A DNA stretch of 5,922 bases from Candidatus Aerophobota bacterium (GTDB taxonomy: Bacteria; Aerophobota; Aerophobia; Aerophobales; B3-G15): assembly GCA_014859225.1 (NCBI GenBank), contig JACUUP010000088.1, positions 1 to 5,922 of the forward strand, in the 5' to 3' direction. Positions 1 through 5,412 of this stretch are shown here, in pieces. Made by a program: the position numbers and the translations under genes. Numbering within the stretch: position 1 is the stretch's first letter; every line of letters starts with the position of its first letter. The notes below the pieces were generated by a model. That model was not told the DNA's origin, did not search any database, and saw only the letters and a program-made list of their open reading frames with translations.

Positions 1-60
1 TACTTTTACTCCTTTGCCAAAGATTTTTTATTCATCCTTTTTATCCTATGAAGTATAAAA
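1..60 (-). promoter_or_regulatory. Possible leader and ribosome-binding site of a divergent gene off the left edge
   Basis: Read on the minus strand, positions 15-9 give AAAGGAG, a strong Shine-Dalgarno sequence, with eight further bases before the window ends. A start codon would fall at or just beyond position 1. Upstream on the same strand is a -10-like TATACT (57-52). It is preceded, with a 16-base spacer, by a poor -35 match, TTGCAA (79-74). A start near position 45 would give a leader of roughly 30 bases before the Shine-Dalgarno site. No coding sequence of the gene is visible, so its existence and identity are inferred only from these signals. The plus strand also has short open frames here that could be the tail of an upstream gene. 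Confidence 0.3.
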
Positions 61-100
61 GAAAAAATACTTATTGCAAATATTAGAACCGGATGTTTAT

Positions 101-129
101 TTGACTGCCCAGCAGTTTTTAAATATAAT
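101..129 (+). promoter_or_regulatory. Sigma70-type promoter of the MscS-like gene
   Basis: TTGACT at 101-106 matches the -35 consensus in five of six bases. TATAAT at 124-129 is a perfect -10 element. The spacer is exactly 17 bases and is followed by A/T-rich DNA. Transcription would start near 136, giving a leader of about 70 bases before the start codon at 207. No hairpin or operator-like dyad stands out in the leader, so the gene is probably expressed constitutively at a moderate level by the housekeeping sigma factor. The match is seen in the sequence; activity is inferred. Confidence 0.75.
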
Positions 130-192
130 AGCACTGTATTTTAACTTGCGGGTAAAAATAATTTTAGATGGTAAGTTTTTCATAGTTTTTAC

Positions 193-199
193 AGGAGAG
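193..199 (+). promoter_or_regulatory. Ribosome-binding site that fixes the mscS-like start
   Basis: AGGAGAG ends seven bases before the ATG at 207. An in-frame TAG at 183-185 excludes any longer reading frame, so 207 is the only sensible start. Confidence 0.8.
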
Positions 200-206
200 A
201 GCCAAA

Positions 207-1016
207 ATGCTTTACCGAATAATTTATTCTGTCATTACAGTAGTAGCTGCATGGGCAATAAAGAGGTGGGTTGCGGATGAACTCATCAATAAATTTACTA
301 TCAAACTTAAAGTAGAACCACATACAGCAACTCCCATAAAAAAAATATTTGCCGTTGTTATCTACCTCATTGCCTTTTTTCTTCTACTCGGGGTCTGGGG
401 GCTGCAGGGAACGCTAACAGGTGTTTTAGCTGGAGCAGGTATAGCTGGTATTGTCATCGGGCTTGCCATCAGAGATATTGCATCGGACCTTCTGGCAGGT
501 ATTATTCTTTTCTTTGATCATCCTTTTAAAATAGGAGACGCCATAGTTTTAGGAGATGTAGGAGGGCAGGTGCTTGATATTGGTCTTCGGTCAACAAAAA
601 TCAAGACCTGGGACGGTGTTTTTGTAACTCTCCCCAATAACAAAGTTTACTCTGGGATTGTGAAAAACTACACAAAGTACGACCGCAGAAGACTGGAGAT
701 AGTGGTTGGTGTAGATTACGACAGCAATCTGGATACGGTCCAGGAGGCAATAACAAGAGCTTTAAATCGGGAAGATGTACCAATACTAAAAGACCCTGCA
801 CCAATTGTTGCTCTGGAAAATCTAAGTGCATCGTCTATTGATTTTAAGGTGCTTTTCTGGTACAGCTACGATGTTGGTATGCCCTGGATTACCTTAAGGG
901 GCAAACTCATACAGGTAATAGTTGAAGAATTTAAAAGGGAAAACATTACTATTCCCTTTCCCCAGGTTACAATCTCCTCCCGTATGGATTCAATGTCGCC
1001 AAAAGAAATTATTTGA
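207..1016 (+). CDS. Small-conductance mechanosensitive ion channel (MscS family)
   Basis: A 269-residue inner-membrane protein of the MscS family. These channels form homoheptamers that open under membrane tension and release osmolytes during hypo-osmotic shock. E. coli MscS has 286 residues, so this is a near-minimal member with no extra N- or C-terminal domains. Visible parts are a short N-terminal membrane helix (about residues 4-22), a second helix (about 47-66) and the Gly/Ala-rich pore helix TM3 (about 68-103, including GVLAGAGIAG and GLAIRDIASD). The family beta-domain hallmark follows: HPFKIGDAI, the LPNNKV motif at 142-147, then the C-terminal alpha/beta domain ending in IPFPQV (249-254). 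The gene has its own promoter and Shine-Dalgarno site and stands alone, convergent with the catabolic operon, so no functional link to it is implied. R89, D90 and D94 place charges in the TM3 kink region, where E. coli MscS has the uncharged QGSLSN. Family assignment is very secure; gating properties and ion selectivity cannot be read. Confidence 0.95.
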   Translation: MLYRIIYSVITVVAAWAIKRWVADELINKFTIKLKVEPHTATPIKKIFAVVIYLIAFFLLLGVWGLQGTLTGVLAGAGIAGIVIGLAIRDIASDLLAGIILFFDHPFKIGDAIVLGDVGGQVLDIGLRSTKIKTWDGVFVTLPNNKVYSGIVKNYTKYDRRRLEIVVGVDYDSNLDTVQEAITRALNREDVPILKDPAPIVALENLSASSIDFKVLFWYSYDVGMPWITLRGKLIQVIVEEFKRENITIPFPQVTISSRMDSMSPKEII

Positions 1017-1191
1017 TTATTTTTCAATACGTCCATAGTCCGCGTCAAGCCATTTAACGGTGTAACCCAACACTCCCTTGTTGGATCATTATATATGAAT
1101 TGATGCGTATATATATTAAGGATTTAAAAATTGAGAAGGAAAATTATTGGAAGCTTTTTTCTTCCTCTGGCTAAGTATTTTATCAAAGGTT
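1017..1191. other. Convergent intergenic region
   Basis: This gap separates the 3' ends of the mscS-like gene and the minus-strand operon. It is A/T-rich from about 1085 onward, with TATATA tracts at 1090-1095 and 1108-1116. It contains an 18-base hairpin (CCAACA, loop CTCCCT, TGTTGG, 1067-1084) with no U-tract on either strand, a candidate minus-strand terminator (1126-1167), a short protein-like open stretch on the minus strand (1017-1085) and a 28-codon plus-strand open frame (1131-1217). No confident gene or RNA is present. I see no clear intrinsic terminator for the mscS-like transcript. Confidence 0.6.
1126..1167 (-). terminator. Candidate operon terminator downstream of the deacylase
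   Basis: On the minus strand, 25 bases past the deacylase stop, GAGGAAGAAAA (1167-1157) can pair with TTTTCCTTCTC (1143-1133) at 9 of 11 positions around a 13-base loop. It is followed by AATTTTT (1132-1126). A smaller alternative hairpin, GGAAG/CTTCC, lies within it (1165-1149). The stem is A/U-rich and imperfect, so this is a weak intrinsic terminator at best. Its position just after the last operon gene is what makes it credible. Confidence 0.35.
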
Positions 1192-2805
1192 TTATGGCTG
1201 GAGCTGTAAAAGGTTAGCCTGTTTAAATAAAACTTTCCCTGGCAAAGAGCCGGTATATGTGCCTTTCTCCACGGCAGTTTCCCCTGATACAAGAACATAC
1301 TCTATACCTTCAGGATACCGCTCTGGGTCCTTGTAGGTTGCAAAATCTCTTATCTCATCAAGGTTAAATACAACTATATCCGCAAAAAAATTTTCCTTAA
1401 TTAGCCCTCTATTTGTAAATCCCAATTTTTGATTGGGAAGGTAGGTCATTTTGCAAATAGCTTCTTCCAACGATAACAATTTCTCTTCCCGCACATATTT
1501 TCTAAGAATTCGAGGAAATGTCCCGTACAATCTCGGATGAGGTTTTCCTCCTGAGTAAATCCCATCGCTGCCAAACATAACCATAGGTTGTTTCATTATC
1601 CTTCGCATATTTTCCTCGCACTGCTGAAAAACCACCATAGTTACCCTACCCTTCTCTTCTATTAGAAGGTCAAATAATAGTTCTGCAGTATCTTTTCCGC
1701 TTAGGGTTGTAATTTCCTGAAGGCTTTTTCCTTCCATATCTTTATTTTGCTCCGTGTATACCCAGCTTATAAATATATTTTCCCATCCTGCATTCTTCAC
1801 AATGTTGTCCCAACCTTTAACAGGGCGGGCAAAATCCTTTTTTATTTTCTCTCTAATCTCATATTTTTTTAGTTTTCCAAGCATAGCCTCCAGTCCGCCT
1901 TCAAGAACCCAGGGGGGCAAAAGAGCCATTAGCATGGTGCTTCCTGCAAGATAGGGATATGCATCACAGGTAACATCCAGTCCATTTTCTCTTGCCTTTA
2001 GAATCAGGTTTAAAACAGCATCAATTTTACTCCAGTTTTTCTTTCCACATATCTTAAGATGAGATATATGAACAGGGACACCTGCTTGTCTTCCAACATC
2101 AAGTGCCTCTCTGATTGATTCTATCATCTCATCTGATTCGCTTCGTATATGGGTGGTATAAATTCCTCCCTCTTTTGCCACTACCCGGCAAAGCTCTACA
2201 AGTTCCTCAGTTTGTGCATAGCTTCCTGGAGGATATATAAGACCGGTGGATAAGCCTATGGCACCCTGGCGTAAAGATTGAAGCAGAAGGTCCTTCATCT
2301 TTGCCATCTCTTTTTTAGCTGGTCTTCTATTGTCAAATCCCATTACCGCTATTCTTAATGCCTGATGGCCAACATAGCTTGCAACATTCACTCCTGTCCC
2401 ATTTTTTCCTAACTGGTTGAGGTATCCACCCATGGTAGTTAGGTTCCAGAAAGATTCTGTTTTGCCAAGTAAAGACTCAACATACTTTCTCAACATATGT
2501 TTTCTGTCTTCACTTACCGGTGCAAGAGAAAATCCGCAGTTGCCAATAACCTCAGTTGTTACCCCCTGCATTAGTTTGGGTTTATTGGACGGCTCTTTTA
2601 GAAGCTCGGCATCTGCATGGCTGTGAAAATCAACAAACCCTGGACAAACTATAGAACCTCTAACATCAATAACTTTCTTTGCCGAAAACTCATTCAGGCT
2701 ACCAATTTTGCTTATCCTCTCATCAAGAACACCAACATCTGCCCTCCAGGCTGCCTTTCCTGTTCCATCAACAACATATCCATCTTTTATTATTAAATCA
2801 AACAT
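1192..2805 (-). CDS. N-acyl-D-amino-acid deacylase (D-aminoacylase, amidohydrolase superfamily)
   Basis: A 537-residue cytoplasmic zinc amidohydrolase. The family hydrolyses N-acyl-D-amino acids to a carboxylate and the free D-amino acid; some relatives act on N-acetylated amino-sugar acids or D-glutamate derivatives. The N-terminus (MFDLIIKDGYVVDGTG) is the typical start of the small beta domain. Metal and active-site residues by family pattern are H61 and H63 in FVDFHSHAD, C90 in GNCG, H219 in TTHIRSE, H248 in ISHLK and D414 in FGSDG. The diagnostic HPRLYGTFPR follows at 423-432. The C-terminal strands ADIVVFN and VLVSGE return to the beta domain. Length is normal for the family and no signal peptide is seen. 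An in-frame TAA just upstream makes the ATG at 2805 the first possible start, yet no Shine-Dalgarno sequence precedes it. It is the last gene of the operon, 52 bases after the Eda-like gene. The family is very secure. The acyl and amino moieties of the substrate are unknown; an N-acetyl amino-sugar acid is plausible from the neighbours. Confidence 0.93.
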   Translation of the reverse strand: MFDLIIKDGYVVDGTGKAAWRADVGVLDERISKIGSLNEFSAKKVIDVRGSIVCPGFVDFHSHADAELLKEPSNKPKLMQGVTTEVIGNCGFSLAPVSEDRKHMLRKYVESLLGKTESFWNLTTMGGYLNQLGKNGTGVNVASYVGHQALRIAVMGFDNRRPAKKEMAKMKDLLLQSLRQGAIGLSTGLIYPPGSYAQTEELVELCRVVAKEGGIYTTHIRSESDEMIESIREALDVGRQAGVPVHISHLKICGKKNWSKIDAVLNLILKARENGLDVTCDAYPYLAGSTMLMALLPPWVLEGGLEAMLGKLKKYEIREKIKKDFARPVKGWDNIVKNAGWENIFISWVYTEQNKDMEGKSLQEITTLSGKDTAELLFDLLIEEKGRVTMVVFQQCEENMRRIMKQPMVMFGSDGIYSGGKPHPRLYGTFPRILRKYVREEKLLSLEEAICKMTYLPNQKLGFTNRGLIKENFFADIVVFNLDEIRDFATYKDPERYPEGIEYVLVSGETAVEKGTYTGSLPGKVLFKQANLLQLQP

Positions 2806-2816
2806 AAAAATTTATG
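2803..2816 (-). repeat. A/T-rich inverted repeat spanning the deacylase start codon
   Basis: CATAAA and TTTATG flank a two-base centre, so the deacylase ATG is the end of one arm. In RNA the arms could form a weak hairpin hiding the start codon. As DNA it is a short dyad. There is no Shine-Dalgarno site between this and the preceding gene. Confidence 0.4.
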
Positions 2817-2857
2817 GTTTTTCAGAACTCTCTCATCATCATGCAGGTTTTAACCGT

Positions 2858-3511
2858 TTAGCCAGCTCGTCCCTTTTTTACCTCCTCTATAAACTTCCTG
2901 GCATTTTCACTGATAATGTTATATTTTCCCTGTGCTATAGCTTTTTTATCAACCAGGGAACTTCCAACAGAAATGGCGGCTGCTCCGGCTTTAATAAAAT
3001 CTTTAGCGTTAGTAAGGTCAATCCCACCTGTTGGATTTAAAAGAATCTGGGGTAGGGGTGCCTTTATTGCTTTTATATAATCCGCCCCGCCCAGATTACC
3101 TGCGGGAAAAACCTTTACCACATCAGCTCCCGCCTCCCAGGCTGTAAGTATCTCTGTAGGAGTCATGGCGCCAGGAATGGCTAGTATGCTGTAGCGTTTG
3201 CAAAGCTTTAACATCTCAAGGTTAAGACACGGTCCCACGATAAACTTCGCTCCTGCCAGAATGCAGGCTCTTGCAGTTTCTGCATCCAAAACAGTGCCTG
3301 CTCCAAGGAGAACATCTTCTCCCAACTTTATGCTTACTTCTCCCATAACCTCAATTGCTCCCGGAACAGTCATGGTAATCTCAATGGTATTTATACCCCC
3401 TTCCCTTATTGCATCAACCACCTTCAGAGCCTCATCAGAAGATTCAGCTCTAACAACAGGTATAACTCCACCTTCAAGTAAAACCTTCAAGTTCTTGCTT
3501 TTTTCATACAT
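2858..3511 (-). CDS. eda: KDPG/KHG-type class I aldolase (Eda family)
   Basis: A 217-residue TIM-barrel aldolase of the 2-dehydro-3-deoxyphosphogluconate / 4-hydroxy-2-oxoglutarate family, cytosolic and usually trimeric. It cleaves a 2-keto-4-hydroxy acid to pyruvate plus an aldehyde (glyceraldehyde 3-phosphate from KDPG, glyoxylate from KHG) through a lysine Schiff base. Visible motifs are the general acid/base E44 in IEITM, GAGTV (70-74), AIPGAMTPTE (111-120) with the PG turn, the Schiff-base lysine K133 in VVKVFPAG, the phosphate/substrate loop PTGGI (160-164) and VGSSLV (182-187). Length matches the family. The Arg that follows the catalytic Glu strand in E. coli Eda (EVTLRT) is replaced here by TMTVP, as I recall also in the Thermotoga enzyme, so this alone does not argue against KDPG activity. 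ATG at 3511 has a perfect AAGGAGG seven bases upstream. The gene follows the HpaI-type gene by 16 bases. Family secure; physiological substrate inferred only from context. Confidence 0.92.
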   Translation of the reverse strand: MYEKSKNLKVLLEGGVIPVVRAESSDEALKVVDAIREGGINTIEITMTVPGAIEVMGEVSIKLGEDVLLGAGTVLDAETARACILAGAKFIVGPCLNLEMLKLCKRYSILAIPGAMTPTEILTAWEAGADVVKVFPAGNLGGADYIKAIKAPLPQILLNPTGGIDLTNAKDFIKAGAAAISVGSSLVDKKAIAQGKYNIISENARKFIEEVKKGRAG

Positions 3512-3527
3512 AACTTATCCTCCTTCT

Positions 3528-4292
3528 TCACTCTTTTAATCTTTTCACAATCTGAGAGCAAGCCTCATAGTAAATACCAACATCTACAGAAAATGATATA
3601 TATTGAACCCCTGCCTTTTTCCATCTTTTAGCCTGCTCAAGATTATCCACAAAAGTTCCAGTTTTCACTCCCGCCTCTTTTGCAATACGAACCGCCTCCT
3701 CCATTTTTTCAGCTACTGCAGGATGGTCTACCTTTCCTGGAACGCCGCAGGACTGGGAAAGGTCATATGGCCCAAGAAAAATTATATCTATCCCCTCGAC
3801 CTCAAGAATATCTCTTAAGTTTTTTACCCCCTCAACTCCCTCAATATGGACAATTACCACTATTTCCTCGTTTTCTTTCGGGATGTACTCATCCGAGGGA
3901 ACTGAGGAGTAGTTTGCCGCACGGACAAAACGGCAAAGACCTCGCTCCCCCTGCGGGGAAAATCTTGCTGCCCTTACAGTTTTTCTGGCATCTTCCTTAT
4001 TTGAGATATGGGGAACCTCTATTCCCTGGGCTCCTATATCAAGTGCCCGAAGGATATGGGTGGGATTATTTTCCAGAACTCTTACCACGGGAGTTATATC
4101 GCTTAGCTCAGCAGCCCGAATGAGATTTTGAGCACCCTCAATGGAATGAGGTCCGTGCTCAAGGTCTATGATAACAAAATCAAATCCGCTGTAGGCTGCA
4201 ATCTCCACGGTTGCAGGGTCAGTTATTTTAACAAAAGGGCCATAAACTACCCTGCCCTCCTTAAGCTCTCGCATCATTTTGTTTTCTCGCAT
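3528..4292 (-). CDS. HpcH/HpaI-family class II pyruvate aldolase
   Basis: A metal-dependent TIM-barrel aldolase of 254-255 residues, the usual length. Relatives cleave 4-hydroxy-2-ketoheptanedioate (HpaI), 2-keto-3-deoxy-L-rhamnonate (RhmA) or 2-keto-3-deoxyglucarate (GarL) to pyruvate plus an aldehyde. Counting from the upstream Met, key sites are IIDLEHGP (42-49, with catalytic H47), VVRV with substrate-binding R72, GAQGIEVPH (88-96), GERGL (116-120), the metal ligand E152 in HIEGVEG and metal ligand D178 in GPYDLSQS. Two adjacent ATGs exist. The one at 4295 is only two bases from AAGGAG, whereas 4292 has a five-base spacer and gives MRENK, the usual family beginning, so 4292 is preferred. 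The gene sits between the PLP enzyme and Eda-like genes. Which aldehyde acceptor it uses cannot be told; a 2-keto-3-deoxy sugar acid fits the neighbours. Confidence 0.92.
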   Translation of the reverse strand: MRENKMMRELKEGRVVYGPFVKITDPATVEIAAYSGFDFVIIDLEHGPHSIEGAQNLIRAAELSDITPVVRVLENNPTHILRALDIGAQGIEVPHISNKEDARKTVRAARFSPQGERGLCRFVRAANYSSVPSDEYIPKENEEIVVIVHIEGVEGVKNLRDILEVEGIDIIFLGPYDLSQSCGVPGKVDHPAVAEKMEEAVRIAKEAGVKTGTFVDNLEQAKRWKKAGVQYISFSVDVGIYYEACSQIVKRLKE

Positions 4293-4297
4293 CATCT

Positions 4298-4303
4298 CTC
4301 CTT
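4298..4303 (-). promoter_or_regulatory. Ribosome-binding site deciding between two adjacent ATGs
   Basis: AAGGAG on the minus strand lies two bases before the ATG at 4295 and five before the ATG at 4292. The spacing favours 4292 as the main start of the HpaI-type aldolase. Confidence 0.6.
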
Positions 4304-4332
4304 ATAATTTTACTTGGTAACAATTTTTATCA

Positions 4333-5403
4333 TTACTCTCTCACCTTAACTTTATCTTCCAGCTTGAATTCTGTGCTGTAGGCGAAAAGAGCCGGAAATC
4401 CTCCTGTATGAAGGAAGATAACTTTTTCTCCTCTCTTAATTTTTCCTTTCCTGATATGGTCAATCAGCCCTGACATAGCTTTACCTGTGTACACAGGGTC
4501 AAGGAAGAGCCCTTCTTTTTCGGCAACAAGCTTGATGGCTTCTACCCCTTCCTTTGTTACCTTGCCATATCCTTCTCCTACATATTCACCATAAGATATG
4601 ACTTCAGAAGGCTCTACCCTAACATCCAGACCCAGAATCTCAGCAGCCATATTAGCAATCTTAGCCACGGCAGGCGGAACATCTTCAGCCCATATTTTGT
4701 CTAAGGGATTAATTCCTATTATGGGAAAATCAAGCCCGAGGTACTTAGCTCCAAGAACCAATCCTGCCTGGGTGGTATCGGCAGCTGCTACATAAAGATA
4801 GGTGGGTTTTAGGTTCATATCTATTAGCTGTTCATATAACTCCAGAAGACAGTTTACATAAGCTATAGCATCAAGTCCCACATCTTCTATGTTAGCCATA
4901 CGAGCCAGGTAAGGACGATGTCCTTTAGCTTTTAGACCCTCGGCTACCTCTTGCATTATATGTGTCTGCTCTGCCGGAGATTTTGCCTCAATAATTTCCA
5001 CATTGGCTCCCAGCAAAAGGTCAAGTAAAAGATTTCCCTGAGGTTGAAAGTCTATATCTCCACGAACTTTTCGCAAAACAAGATAAGCTTTTAGACCTAA
5101 TTTGCTGCAAGCAGCAGCCATTTGCCGGCAGTAATTTGATTGAGCTGCTGCTCCTGCCACCACTGAGTCTGCTCCCATGTTTAGAGCGTGAGCTAAAATA
5201 AACTCAAACATACGGGTCTTGTTCCCTCCAAAGGCAAGACCGGTTAAATCATCTCTTTTGAAGTAAATCTCAGGACCCTTTAGTGCTTCTGAAAGTCTTG
5301 ATGCTGCCTCAAGTGGTGTGGGAAGGTTGGCTAAATGAACCCGGGGAAGTTTTCCTATACGCTCTTTAAGTCTTTGAGTTTTTTCTTTTTCATATTTAAA
5401 CAT
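4333..5403 (-). CDS. PLP-dependent lyase of the D-cysteine desulfhydrase / ACC deaminase family
   Basis: A 356-residue fold-type II PLP enzyme. Known members are D-cysteine desulfhydrase, 1-aminocyclopropane-1-carboxylate deaminase and L-cysteate sulfo-lyase, which release ammonia by elimination or ring opening through aminoacrylate-like intermediates. Visible features are the opening LANLPTPLEAASRLS (24-38), FKRDDLTG (48-55), the PLP lysine K62 in FGGNKTR, AAQSNYCRQMAA (86-97, cofactor/substrate loop), LDPVYTGKAMSGL (301-313, with the family Tyr near Y305) and FLHTGGFPAL (330-339). Where relatives usually carry a Gly-rich phosphate-binding loop (GSGGT-AGL) this protein has YVAAADTTQAGL (204-215). 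ATG at 5403 has AGAGG five bases upstream, overlapping the ridA-like stop codon, so translation is probably coupled. No signal peptide is present. Adjacency to a RidA gene supports an enamine-producing reaction. D-cysteine desulfhydrase is the default name, but the operon makes an amino-sugar-acid or other D-amino-acid ammonia-lyase role at least as likely. Confidence 0.88.
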   Translation of the reverse strand: MFKYEKEKTQRLKERIGKLPRVHLANLPTPLEAASRLSEALKGPEIYFKRDDLTGLAFGGNKTRMFEFILAHALNMGADSVVAGAAAQSNYCRQMAAACSKLGLKAYLVLRKVRGDIDFQPQGNLLLDLLLGANVEIIEAKSPAEQTHIMQEVAEGLKAKGHRPYLARMANIEDVGLDAIAYVNCLLELYEQLIDMNLKPTYLYVAAADTTQAGLVLGAKYLGLDFPIIGINPLDKIWAEDVPPAVAKIANMAAEILGLDVRVEPSEVISYGEYVGEGYGKVTKEGVEAIKLVAEKEGLFLDPVYTGKAMSGLIDHIRKGKIKRGEKVIFLHTGGFPALFAYSTEFKLEDKVKVRE

Positions 5404-5412
5404 TTTTTCCTC

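Noticed and set aside
15-36. Short minus-strand leader peptide (MNKKSLAKE) before a left-hand gene
   Set aside because: A nine-codon frame whose stop overlaps the AAAGGAG site is easily chance, and the downstream gene is not visible.
74-280. 68-codon plus-strand open frame beginning with TTG
   Set aside because: It overlaps the mscS-like start in another frame, has no Shine-Dalgarno site, starts upstream of the strong promoter, and its product looks non-biological in the overlap.
1067-1084. Hairpin CCAACA-CTCCCT-TGTTGG as a terminator of the mscS-like gene
   Set aside because: The stem is only six pairs and neither side is followed by a run of T, so it does not meet the pattern of an intrinsic terminator.
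2826-2846. ATGATGATGAGAGAGTT in the Eda-deacylase gap resembling the duplicated start of the HpaI-type gene
   Set aside because: The shared stretch is short and low in complexity, and the frame stops after six codons; chance similarity is the simpler explanation.
2708-3539. Plus-strand open frames antisense to the Eda-like and deacylase genes (2708-3040 and 3198-3539)
   Set aside because: They mirror well-supported genes, lack ribosome-binding sites and show no recognisable domain.
3680-4123. 147-codon plus-strand open frame antisense to the HpaI-type gene
   Set aside because: The product is Pro/Leu-rich in the way typical of antisense shadows, there is no ribosome-binding site, and the opposite strand encodes an intact, motif-complete aldolase.
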